A stretch of 64,000 nt of DNA, from NCBI GenBank assembly GCA_023393375.1, contig JAEWLI010000074.1, forward strand, positions 4,016 to 68,015. Reading direction: 5' to 3'. The translations under genes were made by a program, and so were the position numbers. Positions 10,069 through 17,933 of this stretch are shown here, piece by piece (position 1 is the stretch's first letter; each line of letters begins with the position of its first letter). Origin of the DNA: Bacteroidota bacterium (lineage in GTDB: Bacteria > Bacteroidota > Bacteroidia > Cytophagales > Cyclobacteriaceae). Below the pieces are notes generated by a model. That model did no database searches, was not told the origin of the DNA, and saw nothing but the letters and a program-made list of their open reading frames with translations.

Positions 10069-11325
10069 ATGAGTAGAGGAATGGTAGTACCCATATTTGC
10101 GATTATTATTGTGCTGTTGGACTGGTATGTATTCCAATTGCTCAGGGTTTTAATTGTAAACTATTCTCCAGCTACCCGAAAATGGTTAATTGCGGGTTAT
10201 TGGACTTTTACTGTGCTGACCATTATCGGTCTCGCTGTTTTTAATCTCATAGGTGATGATTTCCCAAACAGGGGGATTAAGAACTTTATCATGATGTGGA
10301 TATTTATTCATATCATTTCCAAAGTTTTTGCATTACTTTTTGTTCTTGCAGATGATATTATCAGGTTGGCCCGATGGGTAGGTCGTGGTATTTCAGGTTT
10401 GATTCAGAAACAACCCAGCCAAATATCAGGCACTCCCATACCCAGATCTGAATTTTTGGCTAAAGCAGCCATATATGCAGCAGGTATTCCAGCATTTACA
10501 CTTGGACTGGGCGTATTGGCAGGGGGGTATAATTATCAAGTACGCCGTAAGACCATTTATTTACCCAATTTGCCATCTGCTTTTGATGGTATTCGCATCG
10601 GGCAATTATCGGATATACATTCAGGCAGTTTTTTTAATCGATCGGGTGCAAAAAATGGTGTGGAGCAATTTTTAGCCGAAAAACCAGATGTGATATTTTT
10701 TACAGGTGATCTTGTAAATAATGAGGCCGGGGAAATGGATAATTTCATAGAGGTATTTGGCAAATTGAAAGCCCCACTTGGGATATTTTCTGTACTTGGA
10801 AATCATGATTATGGGGAATACAGAAACTGGTCATCATTGGAAGATAAAAAGAAGAACCTGCAAAAACTTATTCGAATAAAAAGACAAATGGGATGGGACC
10901 TTTTAATGAATGAGCATCGTACACTTATTGTAGACAAAGAAGAAATAGCCATTATTGGTGTTGAGAATTGGGGAAAAGGGGGATTCCAAAAATATGGCGA
11001 CTTGAAGAAAGCATACACCGGAACTGAAGAAAAACCTGTAAAATTATTACTTTCGCATGATCCAAGTCACTGGGATGCTCAGGTAAGACCTAATTTCTCC
11101 GATATTGATATTACTTTTTCAGGGCATACACATGGCTTACAATTTGGTGTGGAGGTAGGTGATATCAAATGGAGCCCATCACAATACATTTACGAACAGT
11201 GGGCAGGGTTATACGAAAAAAACGGGCAATATATATATGTAAACCGCGGTTTTGGTTTTATTGGGTATCCCGGTAGAATCGGCATTTGGCCGGAGCTCAC
11301 CATCGTTGAATTGAAAAAAGCTTAA
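10069..11325 (+). CDS. Membrane-anchored metallophosphoesterase (calcineurin-like)
   Basis: 418 residues. Four hydrophobic segments lie in the N-terminal third (about 5-27, 38-60, 72-94 and 131-152). The calcineurin-like phosphoesterase domain follows from about residue 172 with all metal-ligand motifs: SDIHSG (Asp182, His184), GDLVNN (Asp214), LGNHDYGE (Asn245, His246), LLSHDP and SGHTHGLQFG. The family (YkuE/YaeI-like) hydrolyses phosphoesters with two metal ions; the substrate here is unknown. The catalytic domain follows the last TM segment, so its side of the membrane depends on topology, probably periplasmic. Confidence 0.87.
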   Translation: MSRGMVVPIFAIIIVLLDWYVFQLLRVLIVNYSPATRKWLIAGYWTFTVLTIIGLAVFNLIGDDFPNRGIKNFIMMWIFIHIISKVFALLFVLADDIIRLARWVGRGISGLIQKQPSQISGTPIPRSEFLAKAAIYAAGIPAFTLGLGVLAGGYNYQVRRKTIYLPNLPSAFDGIRIGQLSDIHSGSFFNRSGAKNGVEQFLAEKPDVIFFTGDLVNNEAGEMDNFIEVFGKLKAPLGIFSVLGNHDYGEYRNWSSLEDKKKNLQKLIRIKRQMGWDLLMNEHRTLIVDKEEIAIIGVENWGKGGFQKYGDLKKAYTGTEEKPVKLLLSHDPSHWDAQVRPNFSDIDITFSGHTHGLQFGVEVGDIKWSPSQYIYEQWAGLYEKNGQYIYVNRGFGFIGYPGRIGIWPELTIVELKKA

Positions 11326-11327
11326 CA

Positions 11328-11786
11328 CTATTGATCCATCTTCACCCAGTCATCAGAAGAAGATACATGCAAATCGCCATTGTGGTATTCAAGAATATAA
11401 TCGACAAATACTGGTGCTGAACATCCTTGAAAGGAAATACTACCGGTGGATTTATATATTATAGGATATGAAAAGCCATACTCTCTTTCAAATCGTATGA
11501 TCCGATGATCATCATCCAGCACAAATCCCCATTCAAAAGTGATCACTCCCTGCTGGCATGTTGCAGGGGCAAAGCCAAATATGTCATATAAATATTCACC
11601 TGTGCCATCATCATTCAGTAAAAGGTATCCCATTTTGTTACCGGAGTATTTTCCTATATATTTTGCATCTGCATCAAAGGTGGTTTTATAGCTTTTGCCT
11701 TCATAAGTGATTGACCTGATTTTATTCTCCGGTATGACATCAATGAATAGTCCAATAACTATTATAATTAAATAAAAGGATGACAT
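11328..11786 (-). CDS. Hypothetical exported protein
   Basis: 152 residues with a hydrophobic N-terminus (SFYLIIIVIGLFIDVIP) that may be a signal peptide or anchor. The rest is a beta-rich small domain with the pattern YIGKYSGNKMGYLLLNDDGTGEYLYD, resembling lipocalin-like or META-like scaffolds, but no family is assigned. Two Cys residues (ATCQQG and FQGCSAP) could form a disulphide. It converges on the metallophosphoesterase gene with only two bases between the stops. Confidence 0.6.
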   Translation of the reverse strand: MSSFYLIIIVIGLFIDVIPENKIRSITYEGKSYKTTFDADAKYIGKYSGNKMGYLLLNDDGTGEYLYDIFGFAPATCQQGVITFEWGFVLDDDHRIIRFEREYGFSYPIIYKSTGSISFQGCSAPVFVDYILEYHNGDLHVSSSDDWVKMDQ

Positions 11787-11969
11787 AATTGATAATTATA
11801 AAGCGAAGTTAAGGTCATCCCAATTATAATTGAAAACTAAAATAATGGAAAACTTACGTGAGGCCACTTAAATTTTCAAACCTTCAGAGGTAATAGTTTC
11901 CATCTATTCTATAAAAAATATTTTCTCAACCCCATTAACTAATCCTGAAATTCCCTGTTATTGATATAC

Positions 11970-11981
11970 CACCATTTGGTG
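11970..11981. promoter_or_regulatory. Small perfect dyad before the YciE/YciF-like gene
   Basis: CACCA-TT-TGGTG, 40 bases before the start codon at 12022. It could be an operator; no known regulator consensus matches it. Confidence 0.25.
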
Positions 11982-12021
11982 ATAAACTATTTTTTTAAAT
12001 TAAAAAAAACTATTTTTTGCT

Positions 12022-12531
12022 ATGAGTAAAGAAAGATTTAAATCGTTAAGGGATCTATTCGAATTTGAAATCCGCGACTTGTACAGTGCTGAACTTCAAT
12101 TGGAAAAAGCATTACCCAAAATGGCTGAGACTGCTTCGAATAAGGAACTACAGAAAAGCTTTAAATTGCATCTGGAACAAACCAAAGAACAAAGGGAAAG
12201 ACTGGAAAAAATTGGCGAGATCTGTGATTTCTCAGTAAAAGGAAGTACCTGCGAAGCTATGAAAGGGCTTATAAAAGAAGGGGATGAAGTAATTGAGAGC
12301 AAAGCAGAAGCTCCTATAAAAGATGCAGCATTGATTTCAGCAAGTCAAAGAGTAGAGCATTATGAAATTGCAGCTTATGGAACGGTAAGAAATTTTGCTG
12401 AACGCCTTGGTTATGATGATGTTGCCGACCTGTTGCAAACTACTTTGGATCAGGAAAAAGAAACTGATGCTAAATTGAATAAATTAGCAGTAGAAAAGAT
12501 CAATCAAGCAGCAGTAAAGGCATCCGAATAA
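12022..12531 (+). CDS. YciE/YciF-family ferritin-like protein (DUF892)
   Basis: 169 residues, entirely helical. The N-terminus LRDLFEFEIRDLYSAELQLEKALPKM is characteristic of the YciE/YciF family, whose members form a ferritin-like four-helix bundle with a carboxylate/His di-metal site. Candidate ligands are visible: Glu in DLYSAELQ, Glu/His in LHLEQT, and Glu/His in RVEHYEIAAYG. The family is linked to osmotic and general stress; the biochemical role is not settled. It is monocistronic, closed by the terminator at 12551. Confidence 0.88.
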   Translation: MSKERFKSLRDLFEFEIRDLYSAELQLEKALPKMAETASNKELQKSFKLHLEQTKEQRERLEKIGEICDFSVKGSTCEAMKGLIKEGDEVIESKAEAPIKDAALISASQRVEHYEIAAYGTVRNFAERLGYDDVADLLQTTLDQEKETDAKLNKLAVEKINQAAVKASE

Positions 12532-12550
12532 TTTTTTTACAATGAAAATG

Positions 12551-12580
12551 AAAAAAGGCCGCTTCATGTGGCCTTTTTTA
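12551..12580 (+). terminator. Intrinsic terminator after the DUF892 gene
   Basis: AAAAAAGGCCGC, a TTCAT loop, then GTGGCCTTTTTT. The A and T flanks make it usable in both directions, though no minus-strand gene ends here. Confidence 0.75.
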
Positions 12581-12640
12581 TTTCTTACAACGCCATAATT
12601 CAAATAAAACAAAATCGAAGGGGAAAGAAGAAGATACGAG

Positions 12641-12892
12641 GAAATTGCCGGGAGAAATAAAGGAAATACAAATTCATTTATTGAAAAATACAAATAATAT
12701 TAGAGGAGTCCAAATCGATATCAAGGGAGTGCAACGGTAAATAAAGGGAGTGCAAATCCGTCTTGGGGGAGTACAATGCCATATAAAGGGAGTGCAAATC
12801 GGTATTAGAGTAATCCTATATGGTATTAGGGGAGTGCAAATGGGTATAAAGGGAGTCCTATTCGGTTTTGCGGGAGTCTTAATAAATTGAAC
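12641..12892. repeat. 21-bp degenerate tandem repeat array
   Basis: Nine units begin exactly 21 bases apart at 12704, 12725, 12746, 12767, 12788, 12809, 12830, 12851 and 12872. Weaker units continue in the same phase back to about 12641. The consensus is near GGGAGTGCAAATCGGTATAA followed by A, strongest in the first 12 bases. One minus-strand frame stays open for 74 codons (from about 12893 down to a TGA at about 12668) and would give a heptapeptide repeat near TPFIPIC, but it has no Met and no start at its beginning. The + frame reading GSANRYK is interrupted by TAG codons. There are no spacers, so it is not a CRISPR array. Confidence 0.85.
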
Positions 12893-12967
12893 AGGATACT
12901 ATACTTGAATGTTTAACCATTCCAACACCCAATTTGAACCGACTGAATGTAGTGTTTTTAATTTGTA

Positions 12968-13191
12968 CGACCCACGTTGGGGTCGACTTCTTTGGTAGAA
13001 TCGTCTCCTATAAACATGTGAACCTTTCAGGTTCAAAGACTACGGTTTCTTCAATGATTACATCAGCAAATATTATTCTGTTCAGAACATAACAGTCAAT
13101 TCGTTCATATTTCTACTCTAAGCCTGAACCCGAATGGGTTCACATGTTTATAGTTAAATGTCCATAGATTATACCGACCCCAATGGGGTCG
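12968..13191. repeat. Nested inverted repeat with four small hairpins (REP/MITE-like element)
   Basis: The outer arms are CGACCC...GGGTCG (12968-12985) and CGACCCC-AAT-GGGGTCG (13175-13191). The inner arms are a perfect 17-bp inverted pair, CTATAAACATGTGAACC (13008-13024) and its complement (13137-13153), and each inner arm runs into its own hairpin (TGAACC-TTTCA-GGTTCA; TGAACCC-GAAT-GGGTTCA). Arm spacing is symmetric: 22 bases on the left, 21 on the right. The centre (about 13036-13124) has no open frame. There is no transposase nearby. Confidence 0.8.
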
Positions 13192-13265
13192 AATATTAAG
13201 CTGCTATAGTAAATAAAAAGTTTATCACTCTAAATAAAGATGCGCCTAATTCAATGCCAAATTAA

Positions 13266-13286
13266 GGGAGAGCAACGGCGCATAAA
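13266..13286. repeat. Isolated copy of the 21-bp repeat unit
   Basis: GGGAGAGCAACGGCGCATAA plus A resembles the array consensus at about 15 of 21 positions but lies out of phase with the array. It is just beyond the stop of the GldM_C-domain gene. Confidence 0.5.
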
Positions 13287-13290
13287 TTCC

Positions 13291-14343
13291 CTAATCAACA
13301 ATAAAACCCAACGGAGGCAAAACCTGTTCATTGCCATCTGGGGTTTTTATCACGATATTTTTAACAAACAATGTAGCACCGGGATTTAAGTTGTTGATGA
13401 ATTTCTGCTGTGAATAAGTGATATCCTTACCATACGCAGTGATGCCTTCCACACCGTCTTTTCTGATACCAATACTAAACCTCTGAATAGTATAGGGCAA
13501 TGTCTCGAACCCTGGAACAGGATGCAATTGAAGTGATCGATATTTTATTAAATCTTTTTTATAAACCAAACCACCGGTGTACCCCCCTAATGATACCACT
13601 GGAAGAGGAATAGGTTGGCTGTTGAAATAAAAAATGCTTTCTTCCCTTATATTGCCAACCGTATCGGTAACAGTCACTTTTATGGTGGTTTTGCCTTCAT
13701 TCTCCACAAAAGCAGAATAAAAACCGTTATTTTTCACAATCCTGCCATTATCAATCTGTACATCGATGGCACCAAAACCAGTTTTAGTAGCTGCAATTGC
13801 CAATGGATTTTCAACACCTATATATAAGGTTTGAACAGTATCGGCACCCAGCAAAACAGGATCAGAAATTTTGGTGGAATCATCGACTACCAGTGACAAT
13901 ACTCCAGCGGCACATCCTTTTTTACCATCCAAAAATGACATCAGCACCTTGTACATGCCAGTCTTTTCACAGAAATATTGAAACGACTGTTCATCGGCTT
14001 TCTTCTCCATATGATAGGTGCTCGCAATTAGTTTATCCCTATCCATCAATTGTAGAATTGCCTTCCCTTGATATTCGGGAGCATTTTCTACCGTAAAACG
14101 ATAAAGCTTGCCTTCATTTAATACGGTATTAAATCTAGCCACAGGTGCAACTTTTATCTTCCTGTCGTCAGTGTACTTTATCTTAAAATCCCTGAGATAT
14201 ACAGCATCTATGCCGCTGTTCATCACTGCTTTTTCTACCAACTCCTGGTTGCATTGGGCAAAAGAGCCTTGACTTAGTATTACATTACTTATCATTATGA
14301 TAATAAGCACACTAATTTGAATATTAAATTTCGGGATTTTCAT
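13291..14343 (-). CDS. Exported protein with a GldM C-terminal-like domain
   Basis: 350 residues. Signal peptide 1-29 (ending QGSFAQ). Residues 45-155 form a beta-rich domain of a type I recall from small secreted Bacteroidota proteins (YLRDFKIKY, LYRFTVENAPEYQGKAILQL, EKTGMYKVLMSF). Residues 172-350 match the GldM C-terminal domain pattern: LYIGVENPLAIAA (173-185), then SLGGYTGG (251-258) and a terminal PPLGFIV. In GldM this periplasmic part belongs to the T9SS/gliding motor, but this protein lacks the GldM TM helix and helical region. It is the last gene of a tightly overlapping operon (4-base overlap with the STN gene). Assigned by motif pattern only. Confidence 0.72.
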   Translation of the reverse strand: MKIPKFNIQISVLIIIMISNVILSQGSFAQCNQELVEKAVMNSGIDAVYLRDFKIKYTDDRKIKVAPVARFNTVLNEGKLYRFTVENAPEYQGKAILQLMDRDKLIASTYHMEKKADEQSFQYFCEKTGMYKVLMSFLDGKKGCAAGVLSLVVDDSTKISDPVLLGADTVQTLYIGVENPLAIAATKTGFGAIDVQIDNGRIVKNNGFYSAFVENEGKTTIKVTVTDTVGNIREESIFYFNSQPIPLPVVSLGGYTGGLVYKKDLIKYRSLQLHPVPGFETLPYTIQRFSIGIRKDGVEGITAYGKDITYSQQKFINNLNPGATLFVKNIVIKTPDGNEQVLPPLGFIVD

Positions 14344-15545
14344 TTGTCATTTTTTTTATCTTTAATTACTTCAATTGTGGCACCAATCATCGCTCCATAA
14401 TGCCTTTTGGACAGTTGAAACCAGGTGCGTGAAAGTGAGTAGTGCCAGGTATTGTTTTGTGGTTTCCGACAATATCCAAGTCGCTGGCCATATGATACAG
14501 ATTCTAAATCGATTTCAGATTCATCTATGTCTTCTAATTCCAATGTCTGGTTTGCAAGATCCAAAAATTCGGAATAGATCAGATGTTCATATTCATTAGG
14601 GAATACACCTTGTATACCTACAAAAAAACCGTCTTCAGGTAGGTCAATGTCAAATTCGGAAACATCTACAGAAAACCAGCCATTTCTGATGCCATTTGGT
14701 TTTACTACCACCATATGTGGCAAAAGGTCTTTTCCTGGCTTATTTATAGAATCAGGTCTATAAACCCTGATTCGAAACGGAGCTCCGGTATTCCCTTTGC
14801 GTGAAAGGAAAAATTGAACCTCGGTAATTTTTCCTTTTAAATTTTTATTATTCTCTATGAAAATAGCGGTTTGTTGTCCATACGTATCAATATACAAAGA
14901 CCCCCTTACGAGATTACCCCTATTTCCTGTCCGTATTGATTTATACTTTGCAGGCTTTACATCAATTGTGGGAAGTAAGAAAGTTTTAGGTTGAAGGTAC
15001 ACTTTATGATATCCATTTTCAGAAAGCGACTGTGCGATGATCTCAATTTTCTTGTATCCCATCGATGAGATGATCAATGTATCCTTGATCTCTTCCCTGG
15101 TCAATTCCATAAAAAACCTGCCATATTGGTCTGCCACTGACCCTTCTCCTTTTCCTTTTTTTTCTATAGTGGAATAAGGTATGGGAAGTTGCGTATCACC
15201 ATCGATTATCTCACCTGTAAGATGGATTTTAAGTGGTAACGGCGGTGATTTTTGTAAAATAATCTGACCCGCATACACAATAAACCTGACATTTGTATTA
15301 ATAAATATATCATTTAACACCTTATGCAAACTGGCATTTTCTGCTTTATAATTTATAGAGCCATTGGGCAAAATGGAAGAGGTATAGGCAAAAGAAATAC
15401 CTTCTTTGTTGCTGATTTCTTCAATAGCCGCTTCTATAGGTATATTTTGAAAGTTCACCGTTACCATCTTATCCAATAAGCTTTGTGCAACTGATAAAAA
15501 ACCAATCAGATTAAGAAGAAAACATATGATCCATTTCAACTTCAA
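14340..15545 (-). CDS. STN plus carboxypeptidase-regulatory-like domain protein without a TonB barrel
   Basis: 401 residues. Signal peptide 1-20 (ending FLSVAQ). Residues 28-98 are a secretin/TonB short N-terminal (STN) domain (VTVNFQNIPIEAAIEEIS, then FVIYAGQIILQ-like strands). Residues 108-190 are a carboxypeptidase-regulatory-like domain (TGEIIDGDTQLPIPYSTIE, SSMGYKKIEI). Residues 200-401 are a beta-rich domain of unknown type. In Bacteroidota these first two domains normally begin SusC-type TonB receptors and contact FecR; here there is no plug or barrel. It overlaps both neighbours by 4 bases, so the three genes are translationally coupled. Confidence 0.8.
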   Translation of the reverse strand: MKLKWIICFLLNLIGFLSVAQSLLDKMVTVNFQNIPIEAAIEEISNKEGISFAYTSSILPNGSINYKAENASLHKVLNDIFINTNVRFIVYAGQIILQKSPPLPLKIHLTGEIIDGDTQLPIPYSTIEKKGKGEGSVADQYGRFFMELTREEIKDTLIISSMGYKKIEIIAQSLSENGYHKVYLQPKTFLLPTIDVKPAKYKSIRTGNRGNLVRGSLYIDTYGQQTAIFIENNKNLKGKITEVQFFLSRKGNTGAPFRIRVYRPDSINKPGKDLLPHMVVVKPNGIRNGWFSVDVSEFDIDLPEDGFFVGIQGVFPNEYEHLIYSEFLDLANQTLELEDIDESEIDLESVSYGQRLGYCRKPQNNTWHYSLSRTWFQLSKRHYGAMIGATIEVIKDKKNDK

Positions 15546-16531
15546 AATTCTGATTGATTTTCTGAAATAATGATAGTATCACCTTCTGTTTCTATTTTCA
15601 CATCAAGAGACAATTCAATTACTTTTAAGACTTCTTCCAAAGGCTTATTATCAATAGAAAATGTTAACTCCATTGAAGCCAGTTCATCAGACGAAACCAT
15701 AATTTCCTTATGGTAATAACTTCCCAAATCTTCCGTAACTATTCTGAGTGGCTCATTTCTATAAATAAACTTCCCAGTTTTCCAGGATAAATCATTTTCA
15801 TCTGTCACCATGGTTTTGATCACGATTTTATCATTTTTGTAATGAATCCCTTTTTCCCCTTTTATCAGATAAGTCTTGTTGTGCTTGATATTACTCTTTG
15901 TAGAAAAAGCCACTTTGCCTTCTGTAACGGTTACTTCTTCTTTTTCATCCTCGTTCCGGCTCCTTAAGTTAAAAGTTGTGCCCAATACGTCAATTTGAGA
16001 AAGCTGCGTATTGATTGTAAACGGACGTTCGGGATCTTTGATTACCTCGAAATAAGCCTCACCTTCAAAATATACTTCACGAGTTTTACCAAATTTTTTT
16101 GGATATTGAATTTTACAGTGACGGTTTAACGTAACCTTGGTTCCATCGGGCAAAACCAGTTCCTTCTTTTGATTGGTTGTTTCATAAACGAGGTCTTCAA
16201 TCGGAGTAGCCGGCAGTGTTAATAAATAAATCGCTACGACCAGAAGTATAAATCCTGCCGCTATTTTAAAGAGAAGTGGTAAAACTTTGGCTGAAGCTGG
16301 TCTGCGGGTTTCGATTTTATCCCAAACCTGATGAAATGCTTTATCATCGTCAGGGAGAAAGTTTGCTGGCGGTTGCTCAGAATTTTCCCAAATTGATTGA
16401 TAATCATCAAATACAGACTTGTTGGCGGGATTAGCAGTCTTCCATTCTTCAACTACTGATTTTTCATTTTCAGTTGCTTTTCCCGACAGACATTTCACGA
16501 TTAGTTCTGTTATATTGCTGTCCTCTATCAC
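15542..16531 (-). CDS. FecR-family anti-sigma factor
   Basis: 329 residues. The N-terminal cytoplasmic part (1-80) holds ISGKA-type helices (VKCLSGKATENEKSVVEEW) that bind sigma factors in this family. One TM segment lies at about 85-108. The periplasmic FecR domain follows (KKELVLPDGTKVTLN, YFEGEAYFEVIKD, VTEGKVAF), and a DUF4974-like C-terminal domain at about 255-329 (LEEVLKVIELSLDVKI) has an STN-like fold. It is the promoter-proximal gene of a three-gene operon. The usual partner, an ECF sigma factor gene immediately upstream, is missing: the next gene upstream is udk. Confidence 0.88.
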   Translation of the reverse strand: MIEDSNITELIVKCLSGKATENEKSVVEEWKTANPANKSVFDDYQSIWENSEQPPANFLPDDDKAFHQVWDKIETRRPASAKVLPLLFKIAAGFILLVVAIYLLTLPATPIEDLVYETTNQKKELVLPDGTKVTLNRHCKIQYPKKFGKTREVYFEGEAYFEVIKDPERPFTINTQLSQIDVLGTTFNLRSRNEDEKEEVTVTEGKVAFSTKSNIKHNKTYLIKGEKGIHYKNDKIVIKTMVTDENDLSWKTGKFIYRNEPLRIVTEDLGSYYHKEIMVSSDELASMELTFSIDNKPLEEVLKVIELSLDVKIETEGDTIIISENQSEF

Positions 16532-16637
16532 AATTTTTGTTTGTTAATTATATGGTGACAGTTGGTAATTTGGATACCCCTAAAAATTTTAAAGAAATTT
16601 TTATAAATAAAACAAGTAGCTCTTGAATATGCTTTGT

Positions 16638-17255
16638 TTAAAGCAAATAGGCCTTCAGATGATTAACCACTACTTCTACCCCTTTTATCATACCATCATG
16701 GTTGGGGATAATCAAATCAGCCTCATCTTTATAAGGGGCAATAAATTGGGTGTAAGTGGGCGATACATGTTTTTCATACCGGTACAACACATCATCAATA
16801 GAATAACCTCTTTCCGCTTGATCTCTTTTAATGCGCCTTCCCAATCTGATGTGTTCGGGAGCATCGATAAATATCTTTAGATCAAGTTGTTTCGCTACCA
16901 TTGGGTGGTAAAATGTAAATATCCCTTCTGTAATAATTATTGGTGCAGGCTTAAATTGAAGGATTTTCGATTCGATATTAGGGTTATTAAAGTTGTACTC
17001 CAATCTTTGAACAGGATGATTTGCTTTGAGTGAAGCAATATCAGAAGCAAAAGCTTCAAAATCAAGGGAATCGGGTGTATCAAAATTGGGAATTCCATTT
17101 TCATCAACCGGTTGTTGTTCTCTAGGTTTATAATAATTATCCAGACAAATTAGGCATATTTGGTCATCATTAAAAGATGCCAGCAGCTGTTTTAGAAACC
17201 AGGTTTTTCCGGAACCGCTACCCCCGGCAATGCCAACCATGTATGGAGCAGTCAT
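16638..17255 (-). CDS. udk: Uridine kinase
   Basis: 205 residues with the P-loop GIAGGSGSGKT at residues 8-18 and the uridine-kinase motifs DNYY (LDNYYKPR), FDTPDSLDF, EGIFTFY and RRIKRDQAERG. It phosphorylates uridine and cytidine to UMP/CMP in pyrimidine salvage. It overlaps rdgB by one base and is probably cotranscribed with rdgB and perhaps nrnA. Confidence 0.92.
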   Translation of the reverse strand: MTAPYMVGIAGGSGSGKTWFLKQLLASFNDDQICLICLDNYYKPREQQPVDENGIPNFDTPDSLDFEAFASDIASLKANHPVQRLEYNFNNPNIESKILQFKPAPIIITEGIFTFYHPMVAKQLDLKIFIDAPEHIRLGRRIKRDQAERGYSIDDVLYRYEKHVSPTYTQFIAPYKDEADLIIPNHDGMIKGVEVVVNHLKAYLL

Positions 17256-17836
17256 TATCTATCAGATTTTTTCAGAAATTTAACCAATTCTTCGACAGCT
17301 TTCCCTCTGTGGCTAATCTTTCCTTTTTCTGCCATAGTCATTTCGGCAAAACTGCGATGGTACCCATCAGGGATAAATACACTATCGTATCCGAAACCTT
17401 CATCACCCCGCTTTTCATTGATAATTTCACCCCTGACCACACCTTGAAATTTATGGATTTGGCCATCGATAATCAAACTGATCACGGTTCGGAATTGTGC
17501 TTTCCTGTTGTTATGATTTTTGAGCTTATTGAGGAGCAACCGGATATTATCCTCGTTGTTTCTATGTTCTCCGGCGTATCTTGCTGAAATAACCCCGGGT
17601 TCACCATGTAATGCTTCTACTTCCAATCCGGTATCATCGGCAAAACAATCAATTTTAAATTGCTGATACACGTATTCCGCTTTCTGTAAAGCATTCTCTT
17701 CCAATGTAGCCCCATCCTCCTTCAGTTCTTCATGGCAACCAATATCTTCAAGGCTGACAATTTTCACCTCTGGATACAAAAGAGACCTGACTTCATTGAG
17801 TTTATGTTGATTATTGGTGGCAAAACAGATTTCCAT
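17255..17836 (-). CDS. rdgB: RdgB/HAM1-family dITP/XTP pyrophosphatase
   Basis: 193 residues, full length. Signature elements: CFATNNQHKLNEV at the N-terminus, FADDTGLEVEAL, PGVISARYAGE, GEGYD-type motif RGDEGFGYDSVFIP, and SHRGKAVEEL at the end. It removes non-canonical purine nucleotides (dITP, XTP) from the pool. It is upstream of udk with a one-base overlap, a nucleotide-metabolism pair. Confidence 0.94.
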   Translation of the reverse strand: MEICFATNNQHKLNEVRSLLYPEVKIVSLEDIGCHEELKEDGATLEENALQKAEYVYQQFKIDCFADDTGLEVEALHGEPGVISARYAGEHRNNEDNIRLLLNKLKNHNNRKAQFRTVISLIIDGQIHKFQGVVRGEIINEKRGDEGFGYDSVFIPDGYHRSFAEMTMAEKGKISHRGKAVEELVKFLKKSDR

Positions 17837-17933
17837 ATTAAATATCTAGCGAAAACAATTTTGAAATTTAACCCATACAAATAGGATTTGAAATAAGATA
17901 AAAAAAAGTAATCCTTAAAGCTGAAATATAACT

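Noticed and set aside
12641..12892. CRISPR array
   Set aside because: Units are directly tandem with no spacers and no cas genes are present.
16532..16637. Hidden ECF sigma gene before fecR
   Set aside because: The 106-base gap is too short and AT-rich, and udk follows immediately.
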